Source: Morella rubra | Lineage: Eukaryota; Streptophyta; Magnoliopsida; Fagales; Myricaceae | Assembly (NCBI GenBank): GCA_003952965.2 | Contig: CM025851.1 | Coordinates: 9,279,647-9,343,646 of the forward strand | DNA: 64,000 nt | Reading direction: 5' to 3' | Shown: piece after piece, positions 49,195 through 61,609 of the stretch | How positions within the stretch are numbered: the first letter of the stretch is position 1 | Layout: every line of letters starts with the position of its first letter | Notes under the pieces: model-generated | What the model saw: the letters and a program-made list of their open reading frames with translations, nothing else | What the model was told of the DNA's origin: nothing | Database searches by the model: none | Program-made: the position numbers and the translations under genes

Positions 49195-52100
49195 TATGGG
49201 TGTCTAAACACCGGTCCGGTCCGGTTTGACCGGATATGCTGAGAGTCAGTCAATCGGACTGGCCATGCTAAGGAAACTAGACCGGCCAAGGACCGTCCGA
49301 TTTGGGCTAGTTTGGGCATTAAGACAAACACTGGATTTGGGCCTTATTTTAGGCTACGTTTTTTGTTCTTTTTTTTACCATTTTCTGGCTTCTTTACATC
49401 ATTTTTTGGTTTTTTTTTTTTTACATCAAGTTTGGGCTATGATCTTAACCAAATTATGCCACAATTGTGACTTTCTTCTACAACAAACTAAAAAAATTTA
49501 AATCATACATTTAAAGAATACTACTATACTAATTACTAGGTACTAATTAAAGAATTCTAAATCATAGTTTTTTAAGAATAATAAATCATACAATCTAAGA
49601 CTTAAAGCATACATTTAAAGAATTTAAAAACAAACCAAATAGAAATTCCAAAATAAAAGTAAAATCAAATAGAAATGCTACTGGAACTAATTAGTAATTA
49701 GTAATTACACTACTCTATTACAAGCCATAACAAACAACAAAATAATCAAATAAACAAACTAAAAGTATAATTAATACATGCCAACAAAATAGTAGAAAAA
49801 TAAAATAAAATAAATTGTATCCATCATCAATTGTCCAATTGTCCATCTCCCATCAAGCTGTAAAAAAAAATATATACATGTGAGATAATAAACTATGAAA
49901 CAATAATGGGCATTATTATAAAAAGAAATAAAACCTTACCATGAAATCAATCTAATTAGTCCTCATTGATCTCAATTCGAGCCACTCGTGAGTTAAAAGT
50001 TATTCCTAATAATTTAGACATAAACAACATGTTTAAATCTTCATAAATAACTAGAACTTACAAAATTAAAAAACTAACCAACATAGAGACATTTTAAAAT
50101 AAGATTACCTGATTCTAATGCCTCATAGGCCTCAACTTCGTCCATTGACTCCGAAGATCTAATTTAATTGGATCCTTCAACCAATTTTGAGAGCACACAA
50201 TAGCCTCAACTGTGACCGGAGACAAAGAACTGCGAAAAGGATCAAGCACACGACCCCCTGCTAAATGCTGACTCACTAGCAACTGTGGAAACAGGCATAG
50301 CCAGCACATCCCTTGCCACCCTCGCAAGTATGAGATATTTGGATTTATTATTCCCCACCAAGCCAAAATATCAAAGGATGGGGTATTACGTGACTCACAC
50401 CTATCTGTTAGATATGCATCAATTTCGGACTTCACATGGTCAACTTCATGATCTTGCTTATACATCTCAAAATAAGGGACGTCTACTACGTCACTAGAGA
50501 GCATAATCAAAACTAGCAAATGGAGGAGGCTCAAAACCCTATGTACAAATAATTAAAAGAAATAAATTAGAATCTACAAATAATATACAAATCAAATAAG
50601 ATTCAAATAATTAAAAGAAATACATTAGAATCTACAAATATATACCTGTGGACGTGTCATGCTTGAATCTCCATAGACTATGTTATACTCATCAAACAAA
50701 TCCTCTAACAAACACTTTGTAGATGATATCAAAGTACTTGCCAACTCCGGTGTATATATTTTCTTCAACCAATACTCTACCACACCCAATTTGCCTCTAG
50801 GATCAAGCACACTTGCAATGAATATCATCATGTTCAACTTCTCCACATTGCCCCAATACTTATCATACTTGGTCTTCATCTCTATTGCCATGTTGCACTA
50901 CTGCATTGTCATTCTTAGACATTCTAATCAAATGTGACTGAATTTGACAAAGCTCAGGGAAGAAGATATTTGATGTGACATACAAAGAGCCAGAAAGTTT
51001 GACAGTAGCATCAAAGAAGACCTTCAAAAACATAACAAAAATCCTTATCTTCTCCCAATCCTCCCCTCGTGGGAGGTCCAAGTCCATCTCCTGCACTACA
51101 TGCACGAATAAACCCAGAATCATCAGTCTCTAATCTTAGAAAGGCTACTGAAACCTTTTCGCAGTCTCCAACATGAGATATGTTGAATTCCATCTAGTTT
51201 GCACATCAAGAGATACCAATTTCTTTGTATCAATCTTCATCTTCTCAGCACAAAGCTTAAACTTCTCCAACCTTGATGGAGAGGACCTCACATACCTCAC
51301 TGCATTCCTTACCTTCACAATAGACTCATCACAATCCTTTAACCCCTCACAAACAACAAGGTTAAGAATGTGCACACAACATCTCATATGAAGATACTTG
51401 CCCTCTAATAAATTTCCCTTCAAAAACCTTCTTAGAAACCAAATAGCACCATCATTAGAAGAAGCATTGTCAACTGTAATGGAAAAAATTCTCTCAATAC
51501 CCAATCAAGTAAGCAAGCCTCCACATACTTCCAATTGTTTCCCCTTGTGATTAGGAACTTGACAAAAGTTTATAATCTTTTTGCGCAACTTCCAATCATT
51601 ATCAACAAAGTGCGCTGTGAGAGTCATATAATTTAAGTTCTGCACTGAGGTCCATGTGTCGGTAGTCAAACTAACTCTGCATGCACATGAATTAAAAAGT
51701 CCCTTCACTTTCTCCTCATCTTGATAAATCTTTAGAACATCTCTTTGCACAGTTTGGCGAGAAGGCATTTGAAAACTAGGTACAAGTGACTTAACAAAGG
51801 CCTGAAAACCTTGACCGTCCACTACCTTGAATGGCATCTCATCAATAATACACATCTCTGCAAGCTTTTGCCTTGATACCACTGAATTATACCTATGGGC
51901 TATTAAACTAGACCCAATATTGTCACTCTCTCCTTCAGTGTGTACTACTACCAGTCAAGTGTGTTTGATATTTATCCATTGGACCTTTTATCCTATTCAT
52001 AGGATTTTTCTCACACTTCAATACATGATTTTTAAGGGTTGAGGTACCAATTTTGTTACTGTCACAAGGATACTCCTTCCGACAATAGTTACAAAAGCAC

Positions 52101-53961
52101 ATGGGGTATGAGGGATCACAATCTATCTTCTTTGTCATGTGTTCCCATACCATGGATGCTTTACGTTTGGGAGGCCGAATTTGGTTGGTAGGGGTAGGAG
52201 TAAGACTAAGGACATCTAAATCAATTACAGGAGACATAGACGGTGCTCCTTGACCCTCTATGGTTGGTTCAGATTGATTATCCATCTAGCAAAGGTGAAC
52301 AAACAATCACACAATATTATTCAAAACTCACAAATCAAATCACAATTATGCCAAATCACACATATATTTATGCCAAATCAATAGGAACGCCCCTAATTGC
52401 ACAACAACATGAAACAAGAATGAATAAACATGCTTCTCAAGAATGAATAAACCTAATAAACAGCCCCATATTTTTTTTTTTTTAAGATATCAGAAAGTAA
52501 CAATACCACACAATTTCGAGGTCATAGTATTTTCTAAGTTTCTAAAGAGACTAACACAGTTGGCAATAAGTAGGGAAAAAACTAGAAAGTACAGAAAAAA
52601 CTAACTTGGAAATGGACAATGATAGCTAGAATTCCTTCCTAACTATTTATTCTCTATTATCCATCTATAGAAGACGTCACTTCACTTCTAATGTTTCCTC
52701 ACTATATGGCAAATCATACATAAACTTAAAGCATTTACATGGCCTGATAACTACACGATGAAAAAATGTTACTCTGTGAGTTATCATTTAACATGGACTT
52801 CCATTTAAGCAATAAATCTGATCAAAGAGATCATATATTAAATCTGCAATTATACGAACTAAAGTTGACAAGAATATTTATCCAAGTAAAACCTAACAAG
52901 GTGTTACAAATATTTGTACAACAATACTATAGAATTCCAACGTCAAAGCAGGAATAATTCATTAACTTGACTGCATTCAACTAAAATTACTAAAAGAAAC
53001 TCACATCGAAATTTGCATTACATAGAAGTTCTTGTTGTAACCAAATGCATGGTGACATATAAATGCAACTAGGAGTTTTAAGCCCAATGGACAAAATATG
53101 ACAATACTTTGGTTTGGTGTTTATGCAGAGTGAAAATGGAATTTTAGATGGCTATTTTCTAGCATTTGTTTATGGTGTAGGAGAGGTAGGGGAAGGTGGA
53201 TAACTATTTTTTAATTCAAATGCAGAGGGGGAGAGATGGGTGAGTGAGTCACTTTCGTCTCTAGTTTTCTAATGTGCGACTTGATCCTTTTATATAGGCT
53301 TGTCCAAAATTTTCTTGACATTTGCAGTTGAATTTTTCCTAAGCAAAAGAATTGAACTAAATAATAGCAGTAAGCCCACTTTAATTTCTTTCAAAAGGTG
53401 CAAAAAGACAATTTTTTTAAAAAAATTGTAAGCTGCTTAGGGCTGCTCTTATCTAATTCCCTTCCATTTTGCTGTAATTGTTGGGAAATTGAAATGAGTT
53501 CAGATTCATATCTACATTAGAACTAAGAACTAAGAACAGCACCAATTCACACGCCTATAGAGAGAGATCAAAAGAATTAAGAGGTAAGAAGTTACATGAG
53601 AGATGAGAGAGAGACACACGCACAACAAGGGAGAGAGAGATGTGAGGGAGGAGGGTTGTGCGTGCAGCGTGAGGGAGGGGCTCAGAGGGCTATGAGTAAG
53701 GTTAGGGATTTTTTTAAAAGGGGAAAGGTGAGTGCCGCTATGCATGACACACGGCAAGGTTTTTTTTTTGTCTAAAAAAAAAAGAAGAACAGTTGAACCA
53801 GTCTGGACCAATATACTCTAGTCCGGTACCGATTTTATTTTGTGTGAAACTGAGACCGGACCGGAGTGTACCGGTTTCACCGGACCGGCCATTTTGGTAA
53901 GTTACTTCCCATCGGTTTGGCCAAAACCGGTCCGGTTCGGCCGGTTCCTTAGACATCCCTA
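49195..53961 (-). mobile_element. hAT DNA transposon (4.77 kb) with 8-bp duplication
   Basis: The ends are TATGGGTGTCTAA (left) and TAGGGATGTCTAA (right, read in reverse), 11 of 13 matching. ACTGTAAT (49187-49194) and ATTGTAAT (53962-53969) form the 8-bp duplication with one mismatch. Copy 1 of repeat R supplies the empty site. Both ends are rich in CCGGTCCGG/ACCGG words (49210-49300 and 53800-53945), typical subterminal binding repeats. The transposase gene on the minus strand is inside. Confidence 0.88.
50115..52285 (-). pseudogene. hAT transposase (BED finger, RNase H-like core, dimerisation domain), broken
   Basis: The minus strand encodes a BED-type zinc finger (VWEHMTKKIDCDPSYPMCFC...CNYC...GTSTLKNHVLKC, about 52175-51990). 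It continues with CACRVSLTTDTWTSVQNLNY (first catalytic Asp), FSITVDNASSNDGAI (second Asp), HMRCCVHILNLVVCEGL, LDVQTRWNSTYLMLETA, FIASVLDPRGKLGVVEYWL and the dimerisation segment ARDVLAMPVSTVASESAFS with GGRVLDPFRSSLSPVTVEAI. It is of the RICESLEEPER/Ac family. Lesions include frame shifts near 51930, 51140 and 50870, a TGA at 51507-51505, and a pair of compensating shifts in the dimerisation domain (near 50355 and 50250). Confidence 0.83.
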
Positions 53962-54900
53962 ATTGTAATAGTATATGCATTGAACAAGATAAAATATGAA
54001 TACCTTCTCGAAATGATCACTGATGATGAGAAGGTATTCAGTACAATTAATTTATTGTATCCTTAGACCTGAGTGGTTTATATAGGTTTGCTAGTTGTGT
54101 ACTTGTGTTTTGATTGAGTCTTTTGGTGATGATCTTTCGAGGTTAAATATTCTAGAAAATGTTAGGTCTTGGATACATAGGCTTGTATAAATACTCAACA
54201 ACGAATCCATCGGTCTCTTTGTGAGACACTAGATTTAGTATATCTATAAAGAATTGGACTAAAAAAAGAAATCAATTGCTAGTAGACTTTGTAAAAATGG
54301 TTTGTGAAGTATTTTTCGAAAATGTTTGTGAAATTGTTTTTAAATTGTTTTAGAAACAATTTCATAATCCAACGAGTTTCAGATTGTGAAATTAAGAATT
54401 ATAAGGAAGAGACTTAATCCGTAATATTATTCCGGTCCTATTAGTTCATGTGGAATATAGTATGGTGGAAGGATAAATAAACAAATAATTGTTAGTAAAA
54501 ATGATTTCACGAAAAATAGTCTTACTATCTTGGGAGTCAATTATGATATATTAATGAACATAATGCCCATAAATTCAAAATACAGAATATAGAGGAGTTG
54601 AATGAAAAAGAATTTTTCATGATGATCCTACGGTTGAGAATTGAGATCCTAAAGATCCTACGCATAAGCATACTGTTTTTCCAAGTGCTTACCTTGTACC
54701 CAATAAAATGCTCCTGCGTTCTGATGAAAAGCAAAATAAGGTGTTTCTAGCACAAAAAGAACCAAGCATACAGAGTTGCAAACAAATGCCATGTAACATT
54801 CCACAATTTAATGACAAAGTAACAACATTGTGAAGAAAAATATTCAAAACTATTGTACTACAGTGTTTAGAGATACAAGCATACATGGAAAAAGGCATAC

Positions 54901-54956
54901 CTTGTAGATGATATCCCAAGGTATACAACCGAGAAGGTCAATGATAAAATGTGAAC
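54901..54956 (-). pseudogene. Single exon of a SKOR/GORK-type outward K+ channel
   Basis: The 56-bp stretch between a TTCTTAG acceptor and a GTATGCC donor reads SHFIIDLLGCIPWDIIYK. This is the S3-S4 region of plant Shaker outward-rectifying K+ channels. The next expected exon (VRYLL...RLYRV) is not found downstream, and upstream lies gypsy-related sequence. It is an isolated gene fragment. Confidence 0.6.
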
Positions 54957-54959
54957 CTA

Positions 54960-55530
54960 AGAATAAAGAGACCCAACAACGAAAGGGAACCAAGATCGTT
55001 CTAGGACTGATTCGAATGGAAGACCTCGACTTGTTTATGAAAACAAGAACCTCGGTATAAGGAAGACGCCACAAACGGTGATGGAAATTCCGTTTGATAA
55101 GTCAAGTTGAACGCCACGGGAAATCCCGATAAGTTCGAGAAGTTCTTCAAAGAACCAAAGAGAATTAATCCTCACAATTTTGATTAAACAATGACTGCCG
55201 AATTACAAAGCAAAGGCTCCTATTTAAAGGCTAAATGTTACAAGGAAAATAACCCTAACAAGGAAACCTAATTAAACCCGAAATTAGCTAAGGAAATAAA
55301 GCCTAACACGCCTAAAACAAAACACACTAAAAAGGCAAGAAAAGTTGGCGCCTACAAGAGCCAAGAAAGGAAACAAAATGGCGCCTAAAAAAAAAGAGCT
55401 CAATAAGGAAAAGTTTTGGGCGTCCAAAAGAAGTGCAAGCCATAAAAGGAAGGATTTGGGCGCCTAGAATAGAGATCCTTCTAAAAGAGCCCCAAAAATA
55501 TTTCTTTCCAACTTGAAGCTAATTTGGGCG
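54960..55530 (-). repeat. Probable gypsy 3' LTR fragment
   Basis: This AT-rich part follows the retrotransposon frame at 55532-55741 on the minus strand. It includes the word TTTGGGCGCCTAGAATAGAG twice (near 55447 and 55525). It probably represents the LTR downstream of a gypsy coding end. The ends are not resolved. Confidence 0.4.
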
Positions 55531-55531
55531 C

Positions 55532-55741
55532 CTAGAATAGAGATCCTTCTAGAACTTGAATCAAATTGACAATCCTTTGTGGTTCACGTGGATCTTGTTC
55601 AATGGGCCTCCATGAATTTGCTTGAGCCCATGCCTCTTGAATTAGCCCGTTGAGTAACTCTTTAAACTTCTTGGCTCGTGCCCTCGTAACCGGCCCAATG
55701 GGAACTTGAATGGATCCTTCGACAATGCTCCTTGATTTCAT
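55532..55741 (-). pseudogene. Retrotransposon coding tail (PIGPVTRARAKKFKE type)
   Basis: A frame of 69 codons reads VPIGPVTRARAKKFKELLNG and IQEAWAQANSWRPIEQDP. This is a segment that commonly stands at the end of Ty3/gypsy polyproteins in plants. The rest of the element is missing. Confidence 0.55.
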
Positions 55742-56269
55742 CAGATTTCAAGTACCTATAGATGAGAATTTAGAAAGTAAGCAAAACAAAAACGAAGACA
55801 AATAAGAAGTTAACGGAAGAAAACTATATAGAAAATCTCGACTATATATTTTTATCCCTAAAATCTTACAAATTCATACTATTCTTGTGCCAGAAAGATT
55901 GCAAGGACTTGGACAAACTTACCAATCTTTGCAGAATAAATGAAACAACTCTACAGCTAATCAGAAAAAAATTGCTCAAATTGATAATTTATTATAAGCA
56001 TTTACTTTCACGATCCTCCAAGGAAATGAACGAAAAACACAGAGAGAACAGCATCCTCAGCCATTTGAATAGCCTCACTTTTAGACAACACACCGACCTA
56101 CAAAACACAAGTAATTCCCAACTATCCTGTGAGCCCATTAATCAAGAAAGCAGCTCAATCAAGAGCTACCATTCCACTAAAAGCTTAGATTTTTTTTAAA
56201 TTTCTCCCCTTTCCAGTATTTTCAAAGCGCCAAACGGGCATCAGAAAAATAAATAAAAAAACCACTCAC
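55742..56269. other. No gene seen; possible intron
   Basis: This lies downstream of the donor site of the putative exon at 56270-56390, so it may be that gene's first intron. The open frame at 55885-56199 on the plus strand shows no recognised domain. Confidence 0.35.
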
Positions 56270-56390
56270 CATGAGCGTTGAAGAGCCGTACTCTGACGAG
56301 CTTTGATTCGAGAAGGTACGGCCCTGTTTTGGTGTTTCGATCAACGAGGGGCTTACAGGGAAAGTTGCTGCCAGTGATCCCAGCCATCAT
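56270..56390 (-). CDS. Putative first coding exon of an unidentified gene
   Basis: An ATG at 56390 (a second at 56387) follows an in-frame TAA. It reads MMAGITGSNFPCKPLVDRN, TKTGPYLLESKLVRVRLFNA and ends in CATG|GTGAGT, a strong donor. The region upstream (56470-56600 in display) is GA/CT-rich like a plant 5' leader, and a GT repeat lies at about 56605-56622. I do not recognise the protein, and no second exon was found before the gypsy fragment. It may be a live promoter and first exon whose downstream part was replaced. Confidence 0.35.
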
Positions 56391-56659
56391 GGCTTCTTGA
56401 ATGAGAGGGGAATAAAAGAGGGAAATTGGAGATTATTGCAGGCACAATTGATGCTTTCCCCCAGATCTTTCTTGTTGAGCGATAGGTGAGAAACTAAAAG
56501 AGATTTCGAGGGAGAGGGAGAGGGAGAGCGTTTGATGAAGAGGAAGAGGAAGGGATTTCGATCAGAGAATAAAAGAGGAAGAGGGAAAGAAGAGATTTCT
56601 GTCGGTGTGTGTGTGTGTGAGAAATGAAAATGGGACTCCCCGTTTGCAATTAAAATGAA

Positions 56660-56858
56660 GGGGAAAAGACATAGTTCGCCCCATAGGTTTGCGTCAATTG
56701 CAATTCAGTCCCCAAAAGTTTAAAAAGTGCGATTTACGTCCTATAAGTAGAAACATTTACAATTATCGTCCTTTGTCAAATTTCCCATTATAATCGATGA
56801 AACTCGGCCTCACGTGCATTGCACACGCTGGAAGCTTACCTACCTTTCCGAATTGCCC
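56660..56858 (+). repeat. Left terminal inverted repeat of the MULE
   Basis: About 199 bp that pair with 63355-63554. Identity is high, with small indels around the AGTTTAAAAA block and the TATAAGTA block. It includes CACGTGCATTGCACAC, which has a CACGTG core. Confidence 0.9.
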
Positions 56859-58097
56859 TCGTAAGTGAGAGCAAAATGACTAACGTATTCCCTTGAGATC
56901 CCCCGACTCTTTTGCCCCAAATTTTATCTGCCGCCATTTTACCTTTGTCACCCAAAAACCACCCGAAAGCCTTGTGTGTGAACCCTAACACCCAATCTTC
57001 GATCAGTTGACCCAATCGCCGTTGAAATCATTGTTGAACCTAGTGGCCGTTGAACATCCAAAGACAATCGATTGCACTAAGTTAGAGTGCGTTTCAAACG
57101 AAGCCCTAGAGGAGGACGACAATTGAGATTTTGACTCGTATACGGTATACCCTCGATTCCCGTTGAATCCATTGCTTATTTTCTATAGGTTGAGCTTGCA
57201 GATTATTTTGATTGGGTTGATTAGGCTGAATGGAAATGGATAAAGGGAAGTTGGTATTTCTGAGTGCTTGTCGAGTGTGCTTTGTTTGAACATTTGATAT
57301 GCAAACGTATGACATTGTGTATTTATATAAGTTTATTTCGGGGTCTTGATTGTGATGTAGTATTACAAAATGAACTATTTTATTCTGCTTTTCAATGCTG
57401 GCCGACAAGTTTGTTTATTGTGGTCCCTTTGTTGTCATTATCTATAGTCCCTTTGTTGTCATTGTCTGTGGTCCCAGACTGTTGTCTGTTGTTTGTAGTA
57501 CTGAAAGTGGAACTTCGTGGACCAGTTTCAAATAAACTGGTGGAACTTCATGGACCTATTGAACCAGAATGTTTTGGGGAAAAAAAAAACTCCAAACAAA
57601 AATTACTGAACCATCAATGTTTTTTTTTGGGGTAAATAACTAATAATATATATGGTATATATACAAGTGTTTTTCAACTATATAATGCATGACTGTCAAA
57701 ATTAAGAGCTAGAACTGGTGCACCAAGTGGAGGTTGCACCAACTATCTATTATTCAACTATACAATGCATAACTATTAAAACTAACTAATAATGTATACA
57801 CTATTAAGAGCTAGAACTGTTGCTTATATATACACTTTTACACTCATTTTTCCTGCTTTGCTTACGACTGCTGCAGATTTGGGTTCCATCAAACCCCTAA
57901 AACACTAAACCCTAAAACTGAAAACCCTAATGCGTAAGGCTTAATTACTTTTCTGTTTTTAAAATTTGTCATCAAATGCTTAATTACTTTTTTTGTTGTT
58001 AAACTTATTAGGAAGTGGCTTACTTATTATTTGGACATAATAAGCTAATCTATGCTTATTACGTTTCTATTTGGGTTGCTCACACATTGCAGGTTTG
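56859..58097. other. MULE 5' region, no coding seen
   Basis: Spacer between the left TIR and the transposase gene. It contains a short direct repeat (TCCCTTTGTTGTCATT, twice near 57428-57465) and an AACCCTAA-like telomere-type run near 57890-57930 (ACCCCTAAAACACTAAACCC). No domain was seen in the frames. Confidence 0.45.
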
Positions 58098-61000
58098 TTG
58101 TCAGGAATGTCGTCTGATTCATTAGTGTTTAAGGTGCATTATGGGGGGAAGTTTGACAGATCCAATGGGTGTGCATATGTTGGGGGAAACGTAACTGTGC
58201 ACAATGAGCCTTATGAACGTGATTGTCTATCTTTAATAGAAATCGAGGGTGTTTTAAAGGAATATGGATACAAGTCTGGTGACATAGTATTTTACCAAGA
58301 GCCAGAGATGAATTTGTCTGAGGGATTGAAATTAATATCAGGGGATCCTGATGTACTTGAAATGGTGGATTCCTATGTGGGGAAGGACATTGTTGTCATA
58401 TATGTAGTTGGGTTCGAGAGTGGCCTACAGAGGATTTGGCTGTTAATGGTGATGAAGATATGGAGAGGCGCCGTATTGGCATTGGTACAAAGTGGTGGAG
58501 TGATGCCATAAGTAGTGATGACGACATATTTGACATCAATGTAGATGGATATGACGATAGTGGGCCATCTGTACCTCTTGAGAGGGGTGTTGGTGGGTTG
58601 TCATTTGAAGGAAGTGGTCCATCAGGTGTGGGTGGGTAGTCATTTGAAGAAGGTGGCCCATCGGTGTGGGTGGGACTTCATTTGAAGGAGGCCCATCGGG
58701 TGTGGGTGGCACTTCAGTTGAAGAAGGTGGCCCATCGGGTGTGCCACATGATGGCATCAATCCTGAATTGGATGAAAGGGATGACATTGCAAATGGTAAG
58801 CTATTTATTTATAAAGCTATCGCATTGTAATTACTTATTAGGAAGCTAGTAATTGTGTTTTTCTGGCGTACTTTGTTGCTGTATGTTATTTGTCTGATAT
58901 TACGGGGTCTGATATCCTCTTATCTCCACCGGTTAGTGAAGATGACATGTACCACACCCCTACCCCTTGCAATGCCCCAGAGTTTCAGGAGTGTGACATG
59001 GGATCAACATCCCTTAAAAAAGGGATGAAGTTTGCCTCTATTGCAATGTTCAGGTCAGTTGTGAGGGAGGCGAACATTACGTTGGGGAAGGATGTGGGTT
59101 TTAAGAAAAACAGTGGCGATCTGTAAGACAAATACGTGTCCATACAGAGTGTATGGCAGAATGATACCTGGTGAATGGAGTTTCAAGATTAGAGACATTC
59201 AACTAAAGCACAAGTGTCCCAGACGATACAAGCTCTCTCAAATGAGCTTCAGATGGATTACAGAGAAGATGCTTGACCAGTTAAAAAGTCAGCCAAACAT
59301 GAGTATATCTACCATATCTGACGAGGTCAAGAGGAAGTGGCAATGTGAGGCGATGAGGACAAAATGCTATAGAGCAAAAAAGAGAGCACTCGAAGTCATA
59401 TTTGGGTCCCATAAGGAGCAGTATGGTCAGGTATGGGATTATTGTACAACACTGAGGGAGACCAACTGTGGTAGCTGTGTAATGGTGATGACTGACCGGA
59501 TTGTTCCAGAGCTGCCTCCCTTCTTTCAAAGATTGTATGTGTCTTTGAATGCAATGAAGAGAGGGTTCAAAGAAGGTTGCAGGCCACTAATATGTTTGGA
59601 TGGTTGTTTCCTTAAAGGGGAATTCAAAGGCCAGTTGTTGAGTGTGGTTGCCCGGGATCCAAATAACAACATGTATCCCGTGGCCTTCGCAGTGGTGGAA
59701 GCAGAGCTTAAGGAGAGTTGGACGTGGTTCTTAGCGACACTTGTGGGGGATCTCGGTGTTGCTCCACCCGGTGGTTGGACATTCATGTCTGACCGTCAGA
59801 AGGTATGTTTATGAATTTTTATATAACTGAATATTATAATTGAATCATAATAACATCACATTTACTTAACTTACTTTATTGTTTGTCAGGGGCTTGTACC
59901 AGCTTTCGATGCTATCCTACTGACGGCATACCATCGATTTTGTGTCAGACACTTATACGCCAACTTCAGAGATGCTGGCCATCGCGGGGTAGAATTGAAA
60001 GATAAGCTGTGGGGAGCTGCAATAGGATATATGGAGGCCATCTTCAATAAGAAAATGGATGAGCTGAAGGCATCAGCCCAGATGCGCATGAGTACCTCCG
60101 GAAAGTAGATCCAAGCGTATGGACGAGATCATGGTTTCACACACATAGTAAGAGTGACTTGGTCGTCAACAACTTATGCGAAAGCTTTAACTCATACGTT
60201 TTGGCAGCCCGGGATAAGCCGATTATCACCATGGTAGAGATGATAAGGAAGAAACTTATGGGGAGATACCAAAAGAAGAGGAAGGGGATAATGAAGCACA
60301 CTGGGCGATTATGCCCACGAATCATGGAGAAGCTCGAGGAGATCGGTCTGGAGGCATGCTATTACCTCCCGACATACGCTGGGGATGGGTTCATTGTGCT
60401 CATGGATATTTCTGCTATAGTATATGACGGTAGAAACCCGAGGACTTTGTTGATTGGTACTACACTGTTGAGGCGTACAAAAAGGCATATGCACCCATCA
60501 TCTACCCAGTGCCTTCTGAAGAGCAGTGGCAGCGTACTGCATATGAACCGATGGAGCCCCCACCATCAAGGGCTCAACCTGGTAGGCCTAGGAAAGTGAG
60601 AAAGAGGGGACCAGAGGAGCCAGCATTATCAAGTCGAAGGATCCCAAGGCATCAGAACGGACTTATTTGCTCTGAGTGCAAATAATCGGGCCACAATAAG
60701 CGAACTTGTCCAAGACTCGGTCGAAGAAGAGCAACACGAAGTAGAGGTAGTGTGTCTAGAGCCCAACAGCACCGTTCAATACTAGACTCCCACCCTCAAA
60801 GAATATTCCAACTACTCGCACTACAAGACTGGTGAACATTTTAATCACATTGCATACGTACACCACATTCAATTGTTTATTACGCATTACTAACATATGT
60901 TGATATTGCAGCCCTCGATTAGGCGAACACTAGAGTTGGTAGATGAAGAAATACCCTTGCAATCCACTCTCGAGGAATGATCTGTACTGGTAACGACATA

Positions 61001-61609
61001 GTTTTAGCAGAATTTGTATTTTTCATGACACTTTTGATTACTAATTACTCTAATTAATGATGCAGCTTACTCGGAGCCGGAGACTATCACAGCTCCTACC
61101 GGAGTTCACCTCACTCGGGGCTGTACCAGCAAGGCCAAAGGTAAGCATACTTATCAATTCTTAATTGTGGAACATTGTATAATGTATGTTGCTTATCTAT
61201 TGTACAATTGTTCATGTTTTCAGAAATCTAAGAAGAAAGGGGCTCAAGCTCAAGTGCCGTATAGAGAGCGTTCAGATGCAAATCCTTTAGATGCGGTAGA
61301 GCCCCCTACTATGGCAGCGGCTGAGACACACCCCATGAGGACGTGTTCAACACAGCCACCGTCGATGACTAGAAGGCTGGATAGCACGGGAATCGCTGCC
61401 CGTGTATCTGACAGATTGCATGGGGGAGTGGGTTCGCAAGGTAGCAGCAGACCACCTGTTGTTATTGATCTGGCTGAGCCAGAATCTGAATCAGGGGTTA
61501 GATGCTCTTGGGGGCTGCCTGTGCCGGTGGCGTGCAATTCAGAGTATCAGACCACCCTCCAGGCTATGGACCACGAGATAAGGGGAAGGGGAAGGGAAAA
61601 GCTCAGCTG
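58098..61609 (+). pseudogene. MULE transposase (MURA/MuDR type), broken, SWIM finger deleted
   Basis: From the ATG at 58107 it reads SSDSLVFKVHYGGKFDRSNG, a PB1-like N-terminal domain; a Gly/Ser/Pro repeat linker; TSLKKGMKFASIAMFRSVVR (MuDR DNA-binding domain); and the catalytic domain with ICLDGCFLKGEFKGQLL (Asp), EAELKESWTWFLATLVGDLG and FMSDRQK|GL (Asp), split by an intron at 59803-59889. It continues RHLYANFRDAGHRG, then NLCESFNSYVLAARDKPIIT and GRPRKVRKRGPEEPA. The zinc finger SWIM that should follow TYAGDG (about 60385) is deleted up to the ISAIVYDGRNPEDF part. Lesions: shifts near 58425, 59113 and 60076, stop TAG at 58637-58639, and TAA near 60683. C-terminal exons extend to 61609. Confidence 0.85.
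58575..58750 (+). repeat. Minisatellite in the MULE transposase linker
   Basis: Tandem units of about 36-45 bp encode variants of GGTSFEGGGPSGV (SFEGSGPSGVGG, SFEEGGPS, TSVEEGGPSGV). Units differ by indels that shift the frame, and one contains an in-frame TAG. Confidence 0.65.

Larger units (their letters stand above)
48885..54675 (+). repeat. LTR-like repeat R, copy 3, split by a hAT element
   Basis: The two parts, 48885-49194 and 53962-54675, join into a repeat collinear with copy 1 (19361 onward). In copy 1 the insertion point reads GCACTATAAGAGTAC without interruption. The 3' end is shorter than in copy 1. Confidence 0.7.
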
